From NCBI GenBank assembly GCA_009694025.1, contig SHVZ01000036.1, forward strand, positions 1-34,055: a stretch of DNA of 34,055 nt, read 5' to 3'. Positions 1 to 8,812 of this stretch are shown here, piece by piece. The notes under the pieces are model-generated. The model saw only the letters and a program-made list of their open reading frames with translations, searched no databases and was not told where the DNA came from. Each line of letters starts with the position of its first letter. The first letter of the stretch is position 1. The translations under genes and the position numbers were made by a program. The DNA is from Alphaproteobacteria bacterium. Its GTDB lineage: Bacteria; Pseudomonadota; Alphaproteobacteria; SHVZ01.

Positions 1-586
1 AGGTGTCGTCCGCCTTGAAGTGCTTCGCCATCTCCTTGCGGTCGAGGATGTAGGCGGCGCGGGTAGCGAAGATGTTGGCGAGGATGAAGTTGGTCGGATA
101 GGGCTTGTTGAGCTTGACCACCAGCGTGCGCTCGTCAGGCGCGGCGAAGGCTTCGGCGGCGCGGTCCGCGCCAAGGCCATACTCGCGAAGCGTGCCGGCG
201 TTGATCGTGTTGATCGCAAGCGTGCGATTGAAGGTCCAGACCGCATCCGAGGCGGTCACCGGATTGCCCGAGGGATGCTTGGTGTCGCGAAGCTTGAAGG
301 TGATCTGAAGGCCGTCTTCCGAGACGGTCCAGCTCTCGGCCAGGCCGGGGACGACCTTGGCATCGGTCGAGGTGTCGAGGGCGACGACCGCATCGCAAAT
401 GTTGTTGATCACCTCGTCGCCGACCGCCTCGCCGAGGCGCCCGGGATCGAGGGCGTTGATCGCGTCGATCGCCATCGCCATGACGAAGGTATCGCGCGGC
501 GTCTCCGCCCGAGCGACGGTGGTCAAGGCCGCGGCCGAGACGCCGACGAGCAGGGCCGCGGCAAGAGCTGACGGAACGGTTTTCAT
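1..586 (-). CDS. ABC transporter family 5 solute-binding protein (3' end outside window)
   Basis: Periplasmic binding protein of a peptide/opine/nickel-type (DppA/OppA-like, SBP_bac_5) importer. The frame is open from the ATG at 586 to the window edge, so about 195 N-terminal residues are present and the C-terminal part is missing. Residues 1-27 form a Sec signal peptide ending VARA before ETPRD. The mature start (MAMAIDAINALDPGR), GLAESWTVSEDGLQITFKLR and the following NPVTASDAVWTFNRTL are the usual N-lobe signature of the family. A good Shine-Dalgarno (GGGAGGCG) precedes the ATG. The permease and ATPase genes would be expected beyond the left edge; the substrate cannot be read from this fragment. 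Family assignment is secure, specificity unknown. Confidence 0.9.
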   Translation of the reverse strand, partial: MKTVPSALAAALLVGVSAAALTTVARAETPRDTFVMAMAIDAINALDPGRLGEAVGDEVINNICDAVVALDTSTDAKVVPGLAESWTVSEDGLQITFKLRDTKHPSGNPVTASDAVWTFNRTLAINTINAGTLREYGLGADRAAEAFAAPDERTLVVKLNKPYPTNFILANIFATRAAYILDRKEMAKHFKADDT

Positions 587-647
587 GGAAGCGCCTCCCT
601 TGGGCAGAGCCGAAGTATCCCGTCTCACCCGGGGCGAGGCAAGGCCG

Positions 648-872
648 TCACGCGCGTCCATAGCTCGGCGCGATCAAGCCAATGCCACGACGGCATTTCC
701 GCCCGATCGGACGGTGGCCCATCTTGGCGACGTCGCCGGCGAGCCACGCGATCTCCGTCCCGTCGAGTCCATGACTGAAGATCACGGTGTCCGGACGCCA
801 CGCTTGCGCGGCGGGGCCCGATCGGCAGGGCGAGCGAGGCGGAGCGCCCCTCGCCGGCCCGGCGTCTGGCAT
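648..872 (-). pseudogene. Possible remnant of an alpha/beta hydrolase; rest of the 587-897 gap appears empty
   Basis: The 311-base gap between the divergently transcribed binding protein and lytic transglycosylase holds no intact gene. In one minus-strand frame (about 780-700) the translation VIFSHGLDGTEIAWLAGDVA resembles the N-terminal oxyanion-hole segment of dienelactone-hydrolase-like esterases (HGxxG followed by a helix and a GH/GY). Neither the nucleophile elbow nor the rest of the fold follows, so if this is real it is a decayed fragment. It could equally be a chance reading in GC-rich DNA. I see nothing else convincing in the gap apart from the promoters that must serve both flanking genes. 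Confidence 0.22.
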
Positions 873-897
873 CGGCCTTGCTTAGAAGCAGGACACG

Positions 898-1908
898 ATG
901 GTTCGTGTATCCCTCCTCCCCGCCCTCCTCCTGGGGGCCACTCTGGCCGCGGCCTCTTCGGCCGCGGCCAATTCTCTCAACAGCAAGACCTGGTGGACCA
1001 ACGCGGTGCAGGGCACGCAGGGGCCGCCCTCGCCGGCCGTCTCGGCGCTCCCCGCGGCTGTCCGCCCAGCCGTCGGCCCATCGATGCTGCCGTCCGCGGG
1101 CCTCGCCCAGCCGTTCGTGAAACTTCCGATAAATCAAGCCCTTGGCGGTCAGACGTCGGGCGCAAAGGACATCGACGTCGGCTACGATCTCTGCCTCGGC
1201 CCGATCTACCGGGCCGAGCTCGACAAGGGCATCCCGGCCCACCTCCTCCGTTCGATCGCGCTTGCCGAGTCCGGGCGCTGGGACGAGTCCTCGAGCCGCA
1301 CGGTCGCCTGGCCCTGGACCATCAACGCCGAGAGGGTAGGTCATTTCTTCCCCTCCAAGCAGGCAGCCATTGCCTTCGTGCGCAAGCTGCAGGCCCGCGG
1401 CGTCCGCTCCATCGACATCGGCTGCATGCAGGTCAACCTGATCTGGCACCCCGGCGCCTTCGCCTCGCTCGAGGAGGCCTTCGAGCCCGAGAAGAACGTC
1501 GCCTATGCCGCCCGCCATCTGGCCGACCTCAAGGACGACCGCAAGACCTGGACCGAGGCGGTGGGCTACTACCACTCGGCCTCGCCCGAGCACAACCAGC
1601 GCTACCGCGCCAAGGTCCTGAAGCTGTGGGCCGACATCCAGCGGAAACCGGACTCGACCCAGCTCGCCTCGGCCGCCGCGGATGCCGGCCGGCCGATGCC
1701 GATGGGCTTCGCCCAGCCCGCCTCCGGCTTCACCTCGCCCAACTGGATCAACCGCGATCCCCGGGCGATCTCCTCCACCAAGGTCTCCGGCCTTTCGGCG
1801 ACCGCCGCCGCGGCCACCAGCGGCCGGCGCGGCATGAACATCCAGCAGTACATGGCGTCACCGACGCTGCAGGCGCTCGAGATGCCGAAGGGCTCCCTCA
1901 TCCCATAA
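898..1908 (+). CDS. Lytic transglycosylase (SLT-domain) protein
   Basis: Secreted or periplasmic peptidoglycan-cleaving enzyme, 336 aa. Residues 1-24 form a signal peptide (hydrophobic core LLPALLLGATLAAASSAAA). After a low-complexity Pro/Ala linker, the SLT domain spans roughly residues 100-245. The catalytic Glu is E124 in SIALAESG, followed by the conserved IDIGCMQVN segment (172-180) and the AYAARHL and AVGYYHS motifs of the fold. The C-terminal 90 residues are Ser/Ala/Pro-rich without a recognisable domain. A weak Shine-Dalgarno (AGCAGGA) precedes the ATG. The gene stands alone on the plus strand and converges on icd across a strong hairpin. It belongs to a family common in alphaproteobacteria and sometimes found with flagellar or secretion genes, but none is visible here. 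Confidence 0.9.
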   Translation: MVRVSLLPALLLGATLAAASSAAANSLNSKTWWTNAVQGTQGPPSPAVSALPAAVRPAVGPSMLPSAGLAQPFVKLPINQALGGQTSGAKDIDVGYDLCLGPIYRAELDKGIPAHLLRSIALAESGRWDESSSRTVAWPWTINAERVGHFFPSKQAAIAFVRKLQARGVRSIDIGCMQVNLIWHPGAFASLEEAFEPEKNVAYAARHLADLKDDRKTWTEAVGYYHSASPEHNQRYRAKVLKLWADIQRKPDSTQLASAAADAGRPMPMGFAQPASGFTSPNWINRDPRAISSTKVSGLSATAAAATSGRRGMNIQQYMASPTLQALEMPKGSLIP

Positions 1909-1913
1909 CGCGA

Positions 1914-1943
1914 AAGCCCTCCCGCGCGACCGCGGGAGGGCTT
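1914..1943. terminator. Bidirectional hairpin terminator between converging genes
   Basis: A perfect 13-bp stem (1914-1926 with 1931-1943; core AGCCCTCCCGCG) closes over a CGAC loop a few bases after the lytic transglycosylase stop and about 30 bases beyond the icd stop. The T-tracts are short (TTTCG on the minus side). Its position between two convergent stops supports use in both directions. Confidence 0.75.
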
Positions 1944-1974
1944 CCGTCGAATAGGCCCGGCGGGCGGATGGCGC

Positions 1975-3189
1975 TTATGCCAGCGCCTTCCTCAGGTTGC
2001 CGTCGATCTTGTCCAGGAACTGCTGGGTGTTGAGCCAGGGCTGGTTCGGTCCGATGAGGATCGCCAGATCCTTGGTCATGGCCCCCGCCTCGACCGTCTC
2101 GATGCACACCTTCTCCAGCGTCTCGGCGAAGCGCTTGACGTCGGGCGTGCCGTCGAACTCGCCGCGGTAATAGAGCCCGCGGGTCCAGGCGTAGATGGAC
2201 GCGATCGGGTTGGTCGAGGTCGGCTTGCCGGCCTGATGGTCGCGATAGTGGCGGGTCACCGTACCGTGCGCGGCCTCGGCCTCGACGGTCTTGCCGTCGG
2301 GCGTCAGCAGCACCGAGGTCATCAATCCCAGCGAGCCGAAGCCCTGCGCCACCGTGTCGGACTGCACGTCGCCGTCGTAGTTCTTGCAGGCCCAAAGGAA
2401 GCCGCCCGACCACTTGAGCGCGCTCGCCACCATGTCGTCGATCAGCCGGTGCTCGTAGACGATCTTCTTCGCCTTGAACTTGTCGGCGAATTCCTTGTCG
2501 AAGATCTCCTGGAACAGATCCTTGAAGCGGCCGTCATAGGCCTTGAGGATGGTGTTCTTGGTCGAGAGGTAGACCGGCCAGCCGAGCGTGAGCCCGTAGT
2601 TGAAGCAGGCCCGGGCGAATCCCACGATCTGGTCGTCGAGATTGTACATGCCGAGCCCGACGCCGCCGCCCGGGAAGTCGAAGATGTCGTAGTTGACCGG
2701 CTTGCCGCCGCCCGCCGGCGTGAAGGTCATGGTCAGCTTGCCCGGGCCCGGCACGACGAAATCGGTCGCCTTGTACTGGTCGCCGAAGGCGTGGCGGCCG
2801 ATGACGATCGGTTTCGTCCAGCCCGGCACCAGGCGCGGCACGTTCTTGCAGACGATCGGCTGGCGGAAGATGGTGCCGCCGATGATGTTGCGGATGGTCC
2901 CGTTCGGGGACTTCCACATCTTCTTGAGGTTGAACTCCTTGACCCGCCCCTCGTCCGGCGTGATGGTCGCGCATTTGACGCCGACGCCGTACTTCAGGAT
3001 CGCGTTGGCGGAATCGACCGTGATCTGGTCTGCGGTCTTGTCGCGATGCTCGACGCCGAGGTCGTAGTACTTAAGGTCGACGTCGAGATAGGGAAGGATC
3101 AGCTTGTCCTTGATGAACTTCCAGATGATCCGGGTCATCTCGTCGCCGTCGAGCTCGACGACCGGGTTCTTGACCTTGATCTTGGCCAT
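1975..3189 (-). CDS. icd: NADP-dependent isocitrate dehydrogenase
   Basis: Converts isocitrate to 2-oxoglutarate and CO2 in the TCA cycle with NADP+; cytosolic, 404 aa. The sequence is of the eukaryote-like homodimeric type typical of alphaproteobacteria, not the E. coli type. The N-terminus reads [19 protein letters not shown]. The substrate loop is [19 protein letters not shown], with the Ser, Asn and Arg residues that bind isocitrate. The metal-binding aspartates lie in [19 protein letters not shown], and the NADP-specific stretch is [11 protein letters not shown]. Length is full for the family. The start is the first Met matching the family N-terminus. A sigma70-like promoter lies immediately upstream, so it is probably expressed on its own. 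Confidence 0.97.
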   Translation of the reverse strand: MAKIKVKNPVVELDGDEMTRIIWKFIKDKLILPYLDVDLKYYDLGVEHRDKTADQITVDSANAILKYGVGVKCATITPDEGRVKEFNLKKMWKSPNGTIRNIIGGTIFRQPIVCKNVPRLVPGWTKPIVIGRHAFGDQYKATDFVVPGPGKLTMTFTPAGGGKPVNYDIFDFPGGGVGLGMYNLDDQIVGFARACFNYGLTLGWPVYLSTKNTILKAYDGRFKDLFQEIFDKEFADKFKAKKIVYEHRLIDDMVASALKWSGGFLWACKNYDGDVQSDTVAQGFGSLGLMTSVLLTPDGKTVEAEAAHGTVTRHYRDHQAGKPTSTNPIASIYAWTRGLYYRGEFDGTPDVKRFAETLEKVCIETVEAGAMTKDLAILIGPNQPWLNTQQFLDKIDGNLRKALA

Positions 3190-3225
3190 GGCGGGCAGCG
3201 TCCGGGGACTGTTGGAGAGGGCCGA

Positions 3226-3253
3226 AACATATCAGCCGGGCCTTAGAAGGCAA
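3226..3253 (-). promoter_or_regulatory. Predicted promoter of icd
   Basis: On the minus strand TTGCCT (-35, 3253-3248) and TATGTT (-10, 3231-3226) are separated by 16 bases. Each matches the sigma70 consensus at four of six positions. The -10 lies 36 bases upstream of the icd ATG, in the only gap between icd and the LOG gene. Read by eye; no transcript evidence. Confidence 0.4.
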
Positions 3254-3281
3254 GCCGGGCGAGGCGTTTCGTCTCAGATCG

Positions 3282-3866
3282 TCATGCCCATTTCACCTCC
3301 GGGCCGAAGGCGGGCGACGGCATCGCTTCCAGCGCCGGGATCACGTCCTCGACCTTGTCGACCACGCCGAACAGGCGGCGATGCGCCGGCTGGACGAAGC
3401 CGTCCTCGATCATGTGCTCGATCAGGCCGACCAGGGGCTGCCAGTAGCCGGCGACGTCGACCAGCACGATCGGCTTGTCATGGAGCCGGAGCTGCTTCCA
3501 GGTGACGATCTCGAAAGTCTCGTCGAGAGTGCCGAGGCCGCCCGGCAGCACCGCGAAGCCGTCGGCGAGGTCGGCCATCCTCTGCTTTCGCTCGTGCATG
3601 GTGCGGACCTGTATCAGCTCGCTCGCGCCGCCGTGGCCGACCTCGAGCCGGACGAGATGGTCGGGAATGACGCCGACGACCTCGCCGCCGGCCTGGAGTG
3701 CTGCGTCCGCCATCACCCCCATCAGGCCGACGCGGCCGCCGCCGAAGATGAGGCGGATCTTCGCCTCGCCGAGCAGCCGGCCGAGACTGAGCGCGGCGTC
3801 GCGGTGGACCTGGGCCACGCGCACCGAGGCGCCGCAATAGACGCAGAGCGAGCGGATCTTCGGCAT
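3282..3866 (-). CDS. LOG-family (TIGR00730) nucleotide 5'-monophosphate phosphoribohydrolase
   Basis: A Rossmann-fold protein of the Lonely Guy / TIGR00730 family, 194 aa and full length. Members cleave the N-glycosidic bond of cytokinin riboside 5'-monophosphates or AMP-like nucleotides. Visible signatures are the N-terminal CVYCGAS (8-14), GGGRVGLMG (42-50), MHERK (90-94) and the catalytic PGGLGTLDE (108-116) with its Arg/Glu pair. It follows the diheme cytochrome gene by 12 bases on the same strand, so the two are probably co-transcribed, although no functional link is apparent. In bacteria the physiological substrate is usually unknown; some members are annotated as lysine decarboxylases by error. 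Confidence 0.9.
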   Translation of the reverse strand: MPKIRSLCVYCGASVRVAQVHRDAALSLGRLLGEAKIRLIFGGGRVGLMGVMADAALQAGGEVVGVIPDHLVRLEVGHGGASELIQVRTMHERKQRMADLADGFAVLPGGLGTLDETFEIVTWKQLRLHDKPIVLVDVAGYWQPLVGLIEHMIEDGFVQPAHRRLFGVVDKVEDVIPALEAMPSPAFGPEVKWA

Positions 3867-3878
3867 GCCGCTGAGAGG

Positions 3879-4754
3879 CTACTTCTTCTTCTCGAAATGG
3901 ACCGGCGTCACAACCCGGAGATAGGCGATCAGCGCCTTCCGGTCGGCCGGCGTCAGCTTGCTGGTGGTCTCCTGCACCACCTCCGTCATCTCGCCGCCGA
4001 CCACGTCGCCGTCCGGCGTCATCCCGGAATCGAGCAGCGTCATCAGGTCGTCTTCTGACATGGCCGCGATGCCGGTCTTGTCCGGCGTGATGTTGGGGAC
4101 GCGACCGCCCGGCCCGGCGGTGTTGCCGCCGAGATGGCGGGAGAGGTCGAGCACGCCGAGCATGTTGCGCTGCGTGTGGCACTCGCCGCAATGGCCGAGC
4201 GCGGTCGCGAGATAGTGGCCGCGCTTGACCTCCTCGGAGGCGCCCGCCGGCACCGGCGGTGCCGCCGGCCCGCTGAAGAACAGCAGCTGCCAGCCCCAGG
4301 CGGCGATCCGCCAGCCGAAGGGCGGGGAGACGTCGTGCGGCCGGTTCGGCTTGGGCACCGCCGGCAGGCTGAAGATGTAGGCCTTGATCGCCTTCGCGTC
4401 GTCGTCGGTCATCCCGGTATAGGAGGGGTAAGGAAAGGCCGGGAACAGATGCCGCCCCGTCTTGTCGACGCCGCCCTTCACCGCCTTCAGGAAATCGGCA
4501 TCGCTCCACCCGCCGATTCCGTGGGTCGGATCCTTGGTGATGTTCGGGCTGTAGAAGATGCCGAAGGGCGTCTTCAGCGCCCGGCCACCGGCAAGCCGCG
4601 GCCCCTTGGTCGCCACGTCCGTGTGGCAGCCGGCGCAGCCCGCCGCGTGGAAGACGTACTCGCCCTTCTGCACCAGATCCTGGGCCGCGACCGGTCCAGC
4701 GGCAACCGCCGCGATCAGGGCCACGACGAGCAGCAGCTTGCGCTTCGGCATCAA
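3879..4754 (-). CDS. Periplasmic diheme cytochrome c
   Basis: Electron-transfer protein of 291 aa with a signal peptide (LLLVVALIAAVAAGPVAAQ) and two class I cytochrome c domains. The haem-binding motifs are CAGCH (40-44) and CGECH (189-193). Likely axial methionines are M115 (SYTGM) for the first domain and M245 or M256 for the second. The layout, with GIFYSPNITKDP in domain one and VPNITPDKTGI in domain two, matches the cytochrome subunits that accept electrons from membrane dehydrogenases for alcohols, aldehydes or gluconate. No such dehydrogenase lies beside it here, so the donor is unknown. Two Met codons in a row give alternative starts three bases apart. Confidence 0.88.
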   Translation of the reverse strand: MMPKRKLLLVVALIAAVAAGPVAAQDLVQKGEYVFHAAGCAGCHTDVATKGPRLAGGRALKTPFGIFYSPNITKDPTHGIGGWSDADFLKAVKGGVDKTGRHLFPAFPYPSYTGMTDDDAKAIKAYIFSLPAVPKPNRPHDVSPPFGWRIAAWGWQLLFFSGPAAPPVPAGASEEVKRGHYLATALGHCGECHTQRNMLGVLDLSRHLGGNTAGPGGRVPNITPDKTGIAAMSEDDLMTLLDSGMTPDGDVVGGEMTEVVQETTSKLTPADRKALIAYLRVVTPVHFEKKK

Positions 4755-4773
4755 GACGGCCTCCGAAATGACG

Positions 4774-4811
4774 ACGCCCCCGCCTCCGACCTTCGTCGAA
4801 AGCGGGGGCGT
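4774..4811 (-). terminator. Hairpin between the two cytochrome genes
   Basis: A perfect 10-bp stem (4774-4783 with 4802-4811) encloses an 18-base loop that can itself form a 4-bp helix. It lies between the class II cytochrome stop and the diheme cytochrome start. On the minus strand it is followed only by a short CATTT, so it may attenuate transcription instead of terminating it fully. Confidence 0.45.
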
Positions 4812-4852
4812 GTGGCAACAGGCTCGGGGCTTGCGGGCCCCGGGCCGTCAGA

Positions 4853-5323
4853 TCACTGCAGCGGCGCGCGGAACTTCGAGTGGCAGGCGCCGCAGGCCGG
4901 GCCGAACTTCTTGAACTGTTCCTGCACGGCATTGTTGTCGGTGCCGGCGGCGATCCGGATCATGTCGGCGCTGACGGTTTCCAGGCCCTTGGCCGCGCCG
5001 TCGAACTCGGCCTTGTTCGCCCAGATCTCCACCTTCGCGTGGTTCTTGCCGCCGTTGGCGACGGCCGCCATGTCGGTGCCCGGCGGGAACCAGGAGGGGA
5101 TGTTCTTGGCGTGATTCTGGATGACCGTCGCCGCGGCGACGATCTTCGCGTGGTTGGCTACTTCCTTCTGCGACTCGTTGATGGTGCGCAGGTTCCCGCC
5201 GATGTCCTTCATCGAGGTTACCCGCGTCTCATGGACCTGCATCGGCGATTGGGCGAGCGCCAGGGGCACGAGCCCGAGCCCGGCGACGGCGACCAAGGCC
5301 AGGGTCAGCGTCCGCATCTTCAT
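4853..5323 (-). CDS. Class II cytochrome c (cytochrome c'-like)
   Basis: Periplasmic monohaem cytochrome of 156 aa. Residues 1-24 are a signal peptide ending LALAQ. The haem motif is at the extreme C-terminus, CGACHSKFR (144-152), which is the class II arrangement of a four-helix bundle (CxxCHxxFR). The N-terminal part (VHETRVTSMKDIGGNLRTI) is the typical first helix of the family. Cytochromes c' bind NO or CO or act in electron transfer; the role here cannot be assigned. The start is fixed by a strong Shine-Dalgarno (GGAGGA) just upstream. It is the first minus-strand gene of a small cytochrome group, separated from the next by a hairpin. Confidence 0.9.
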   Translation of the reverse strand: MKMRTLTLALVAVAGLGLVPLALAQSPMQVHETRVTSMKDIGGNLRTINESQKEVANHAKIVAAATVIQNHAKNIPSWFPPGTDMAAVANGGKNHAKVEIWANKAEFDGAAKGLETVSADMIRIAAGTDNNAVQEQFKKFGPACGACHSKFRAPLQ

Positions 5324-5354
5324 ATTTTGTCCTCCGGTGGAGTTTGAGTGTCGG

Positions 5355-5389
5355 CCGCTGCGGTCCGCGCCCCGCCCGAGCCGCAGCGG
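5355..5389. repeat. Inverted repeat in the divergent cytochrome/LysM intergenic region
   Basis: CCGCTGCGG (5355-5363) and its exact complement CCGCAGCGG (5381-5389) flank a 17-base spacer in the 158-base gap between two divergently transcribed genes. It could be an operator or a leader hairpin of the cytochrome mRNA. No protein can be matched to it, and GC-rich arms of this length can arise by chance. Confidence 0.35.
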
Positions 5390-5481
5390 GGCCGATCGTG
5401 CCCTGAGCGCCGTGTCCTAGGCAACGCGCGCCAGCCGGGGTAGACTTCACAAGCATTTGATCGATCGGGGTGGAGAGGTCG

Positions 5482-6609
5482 ATGCGACGCCTTCTGGTCG
5501 TGACAGTGGCGACCGTCGTGGGGCTGGGCGCGCTCGTGGGGGGCGGGCTCTATTGGCTCGGCTTCGGCGGACGTTTGGAGACGCCGCAAGCGTCAGGGCG
5601 GGCCGCTGGGACGCCGGCCGCCCAGCTGAACGCCCCGGTGAGCGCCCCGACGCCCCAGACTCCGCCCGCCACGTCCGCGCGCGCCCCCGCGTCGCCGACC
5701 GCAGCCGCTTTGTCGCCCCCCGCCCCGCCGGCGGCGGCGCCGACGCCGCCCGCCTTCGATGTCGTCCGCGTCGCCCCGGACGGTACGGCTGTGATCGCCG
5801 GCCGCGCCGCGCCCGGCGCACGCGTCACCGTCAGGGACGGCGACAAGGATCTCGGCACGGTGACCGCCGATGGCCGCGGCGAATGGGTGCTGCTGCCGTC
5901 GGCACCGCTCGCCCCCGGCGGCCGCACGTTGACCCTGAGCGCGAAGCTCGGCGAGGGTCCGCTCGTCGCCGCGGAGCGCGACGTCGTGCTGGTCGTGCCC
6001 GAACGCCAGAAGGACGTCGCCGGACAGCCCGCGACCCAGCCGGGCCAGAGCTTGGCGCTCTCCGTGCCGCGGACCGGCGGGACCGCCCCCTCCACCGTGC
6101 TGCAGGCGCCACCGACCCCGCGTGCGGCCCCGGCCGCCGCGCCGCCACCGATACAGTCCCAGGGCCAGGTCTCGGTCGACGTCATCGACTACGACGAGGC
6201 CGGCCGCGTCATTTTCTCCGGCAAGGTGCAGCCGGAGGGCGACGTCCGCGTCTATCTCGACAATCGCCTGGTCGGCGAGTCGGCGAGCGGTTCCGGCCAA
6301 TGGCGGATGACGCCCGAGAGCGAGATCGCGGCCGGGAACTATACGCTGCGCGCCGACCTTTTGGGCCCGGGCGGACGGGTGGTCGCGCGCGTCGAGCTGC
6401 CCTTCCAGCGCGCCGCCGTCACGCCAGAGGTTCTTGCCGGCGGCTCGGTCGTGGTGCAGCCGGGCTACAGCCTCTGGCGCATCGCGCGCCGCGCCTATGG
6501 CGACGGCATCCGCTACACACTGATCTATGCGGCGAACGCCGAGCAGATCCGCGACCCCGACCTGATCTACCCTGGACAGGTCTTCCAGCTGCCGACAGGG
6601 ACGAACTAA
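5482..6609 (+). CDS. Membrane-anchored LysM-domain protein
   Basis: Probable cell-envelope protein of 375 aa that binds peptidoglycan. An N-terminal transmembrane anchor ([23 protein letters not shown], in effect residues 4-26) is followed by a long Ala/Pro/Thr linker. Two Ig-like beta modules come next, the first beginning [17 protein letters not shown] and the second [21 protein letters not shown]-terminal LysM domain closes the protein ([19 protein letters not shown], then [11 protein letters not shown]). I prefer the ATG at 5482, which has GGAGAGG seven to eight bases upstream; an in-frame GTG at 5470 would overlap that ribosome-binding site. It is followed by psd after a short gap. Specific function unknown. 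Confidence 0.85.
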   Translation: MRRLLVVTVATVVGLGALVGGGLYWLGFGGRLETPQASGRAAGTPAAQLNAPVSAPTPQTPPATSARAPASPTAAALSPPAPPAAAPTPPAFDVVRVAPDGTAVIAGRAAPGARVTVRDGDKDLGTVTADGRGEWVLLPSAPLAPGGRTLTLSAKLGEGPLVAAERDVVLVVPERQKDVAGQPATQPGQSLALSVPRTGGTAPSTVLQAPPTPRAAPAAAPPPIQSQGQVSVDVIDYDEAGRVIFSGKVQPEGDVRVYLDNRLVGESASGSGQWRMTPESEIAAGNYTLRADLLGPGGRVVARVELPFQRAAVTPEVLAGGSVVVQPGYSLWRIARRAYGDGIRYTLIYAANAEQIRDPDLIYPGQVFQLPTGTN

Positions 6610-6625
6610 GAACCGATTTCGGTTC
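6610..6625 (+). terminator. Short hairpin after the LysM gene
   Basis: GAACCG-ATTT-CGGTTC forms a 6-bp stem immediately after the TAA stop. No T-run follows (CAAAACCTT), so it is at best a weak terminator or an mRNA 3'-end stabiliser. Confidence 0.3.
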
Positions 6626-6697
6626 CAAAACCTTATCGCCACAGCTAAACCACGGGTCGGAAGGCGAAAAATCGCGTCCAGCGGAGGTTTCGTCCCG

Positions 6698-7384
6698 GTG
6701 CTGACGTCCGTGCTCGTGCCGATCGCCCGCGAGGGCCGCCCGTTCGTCGCCGGCGGCGTCGGGCTCGCGCTGGCGCTTCTCTATCTCGGCCCGTGGACCG
6801 GCGCCCTCGGCATCGCGTTCGCCGGATGGGTCGCCTACTTCTTCCGCGATCCGCCGCGGGTGGTGCCGACCCGGGATGGCCTGATCGTCAGCCCGGCCGA
6901 TGGCGTCGTCAGCCACATCACCGAGGCGGTGCCGCCGGCGGAGCTCGGCCTCGGCCCCGATGCACTGACCCGCATCAGCGTCTTCCTCAACGTCTTCGAC
7001 GTGCACATCAACCGCGCGCCGGTCGGCGGCACGGTCGAGCGCATCGCCTACCACTCCGGGACATTCCTGAACGCCTCCCTCGACAAGGCCAGCGCCGACA
7101 ACGAGCGGAACGGACTGACGCTCCGGCTCGCCGACGGAAGACGGGTCGGCGTCGTGCAGATCGCTGGGTTGATCGCGCGGCGCATCGTCTGCACCGCACG
7201 CGAGGGGCAGAACCTCGAGACCGGCGAACGTTTCGGGCTGATCCGCTTCGGCAGCCGCACCGACCTCTTCCTGCCGAAAGGCGTGGCGCCGCTGGTCGCC
7301 GTCGGCCAGCGCATGATCGGCGGCGAGACCGTGGTGGCCGATCTCGCCTCGGCTGAAGGTCCGCGCGCGGGAGAGGTCAGATGA
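6698..7384 (+). CDS. psd: Phosphatidylserine decarboxylase proenzyme
   Basis: Converts phosphatidylserine to phosphatidylethanolamine at the inner membrane. At 228 aa this is the short PSD-A type. The proenzyme self-cleaves at Gly185-Ser186 within [13 protein letters not shown], creating the pyruvoyl group on Ser186. Other family signatures are the hydrophobic N-terminal hairpin (19-49), FFRDPPR (48-54), SPADGVV (65-71) and the catalytic His segment [11 protein letters not shown] (98-108). Translation starts at GTG with GCGGAGG about ten bases upstream; no better ATG is available. The stop overlaps the pssA start by four bases (ATGA), so the two sequential enzymes of PE synthesis are translationally coupled. 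Confidence 0.96.
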   Translation: MLTSVLVPIAREGRPFVAGGVGLALALLYLGPWTGALGIAFAGWVAYFFRDPPRVVPTRDGLIVSPADGVVSHITEAVPPAELGLGPDALTRISVFLNVFDVHINRAPVGGTVERIAYHSGTFLNASLDKASADNERNGLTLRLADGRRVGVVQIAGLIARRIVCTAREGQNLETGERFGLIRFGSRTDLFLPKGVAPLVAVGQRMIGGETVVADLASAEGPRAGEVR

Positions 7385-8184
7385 TCATCCGGCGCCGCCC
7401 GCCCCGCCTGAAGGGTCTCTCGCTCAACCATCTGCTGCCGAACGTGCTGACGGTCCTGGCGCTCTGCAGCGGGTTGACCGCGGTGCGCTTCGCGCACCTC
7501 GAGCAGTGGCAGGCAGCCGTCGCCGCGATCGTAGTCGCGGCCGTGCTCGACGGCCTCGACGGCCGGCTCGCCCGCCTGCTCGGCGGCGGCAGCAAGTTCG
7601 GCGCCGAGCTCGACTCGCTTTCAGACTTCTTGAGCTTCGGCGCGGCGCCGGCGGTGGTCGTCTACACCTGGTCGTCGCACGAGCTCGGCGGCATCGGCTG
7701 GGCGGCGGCGCTGTTCCTCGCGGTCTGCTGCGCCCTCCGCCTTGCCCGCTTCAACACCGCGCTCGAAGACCCGGACAAGCCGGCCTTCGCCTACAACTAC
7801 TTCGTCGGCGTCCCGGCGCCGGCGGGTGGCGGGCTCGCCCTCCTGCCGATGATGATCTCCTTCGAATGGACCGCAGGCCCCTTCCGCGAGCCGGTGCTGA
7901 CCAGCCTCTGGTTGGTGGTCATCGGCCTCCTGATGGTCAGCCGGTTCCCGACCTTCGCCTTCAAGAAGGTCAAGGTGCCGCACGCCTATGTGCTGCCGAC
8001 CCTGGTCGGCGCCGGACTGTTCACCGCCGCCCTCTTCAGCGCGCCCTGGCTCACCCTGATCGTGCTCGGCGTCATCTACCTCGCGATGTTCCCCTTGAGC
8101 TACCGGTCATTCCGCCGGCTGACGAAGGAGGCTCAACGGATCGCCGGCGTGCCCTCTCCGGAGGAATCGCCTCCGAAGGCGTGA
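7381..8184 (+). CDS. pssA: CDP-diacylglycerol-serine O-phosphatidyltransferase
   Basis: Integral membrane enzyme that makes phosphatidylserine from CDP-diacylglycerol and serine, the substrate of the upstream Psd. It has 267 aa and several hydrophobic helices. The CDP-alcohol phosphotransferase signature D-x2-DG-x2-AR-x8-G-x3-D-x3-D is complete: D57, D60, D78 and D82 in [11 protein letters not shown]...GAELDSLSD. The N-terminal [16 protein letters not shown] is typical of type II (Bacillus/alphaproteobacterial) PssA. The start overlaps the psd stop (ATGA), and the next gene starts one base after its TGA. Confidence 0.95.
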   Translation: MIIRRRPPRLKGLSLNHLLPNVLTVLALCSGLTAVRFAHLEQWQAAVAAIVVAAVLDGLDGRLARLLGGGSKFGAELDSLSDFLSFGAAPAVVVYTWSSHELGGIGWAAALFLAVCCALRLARFNTALEDPDKPAFAYNYFVGVPAPAGGGLALLPMMISFEWTAGPFREPVLTSLWLVVIGLLMVSRFPTFAFKKVKVPHAYVLPTLVGAGLFTAALFSAPWLTLIVLGVIYLAMFPLSYRSFRRLTKEAQRIAGVPSPEESPPKA

Positions 8185-8185
8185 G

Positions 8186-8794
8186 ATGCTGGACGCCCGC
8201 CTCCGGCCGCTGATCGATCCGCTGCTCGACCGGGTGGGGCGGCCGTTGGCCGCCAGCGGCATCAACGCCGACGCGGTCACTCTCTTCGGTTTCGCGGTCG
8301 GGCTCGGCGCGGTTCCGGCGCTCGCTACCGAGGCCTATCTCCTCGCGCTCGGTCTCATTGTCCTCAACCGCCTCCTTGACGGCATCGACGGCGCCGTCGC
8401 GCGCGCCACCTCCCCGACCGACTTCGGCGGCTTCCTCGACATCGTCTGCGACTTCGTCTTCTACGCCGCCGTTCCCCTCGGATTCGCCCTGGCGGATCCT
8501 GGGAACGCGCTCGCCGCCGTCTTCCTCGTCGCGAGCTTCATGGGCACGGGCGCCTCGTTCCTCGCCTATGCGGCGCTCGCCGCCAAGCGCGGGCTTACCA
8601 CCGAGCTCCGCGGGGCCAAGACCTTCTACTATCTCGGCGGCCTAACCGAAGGCTTCGAGACCATCCTCTGCTTCGTGCTGATGTGCCTCTTCCCCCAAGC
8701 GTTTCCGACGCTCGCCTGGATCTTCGGGGCGATGTGCTGGATCACCACGGCGAGCCGCGTGCTTGCCGCCCGGGAGGCCTTCGGGCGGCGCTGA
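8186..8794 (+). CDS. CDP-alcohol phosphatidyltransferase family protein
   Basis: A second member of the CDP-alcohol phosphotransferase family, 202 aa, an integral membrane protein with about five or six hydrophobic helices. The active-site signature is present: D65, D68, D85 and D89 in LDGIDGAVAR...GGFLDIVCD. The spacing between AR and the central Gly is seven rather than eight residues. It starts one base after the pssA stop, so it is almost certainly in the same operon. The acceptor alcohol cannot be read from the sequence: it could be glycerol 3-phosphate, inositol phosphate, choline or another head group. The context points to membrane lipid synthesis. Confidence 0.85.
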   Translation: MLDARLRPLIDPLLDRVGRPLAASGINADAVTLFGFAVGLGAVPALATEAYLLALGLIVLNRLLDGIDGAVARATSPTDFGGFLDIVCDFVFYAAVPLGFALADPGNALAAVFLVASFMGTGASFLAYAALAAKRGLTTELRGAKTFYYLGGLTEGFETILCFVLMCLFPQAFPTLAWIFGAMCWITTASRVLAAREAFGRR

Positions 8795-8812
8795 GCGCCG
8801 CCCGCATCGCCC

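Noticed and set aside
357-2033. Long plus-strand frame across the binding protein, gap and transglycosylase
   Set aside because: Shadow frame; the transglycosylase at 898-1908 has signal peptide, catalytic motif and family length.
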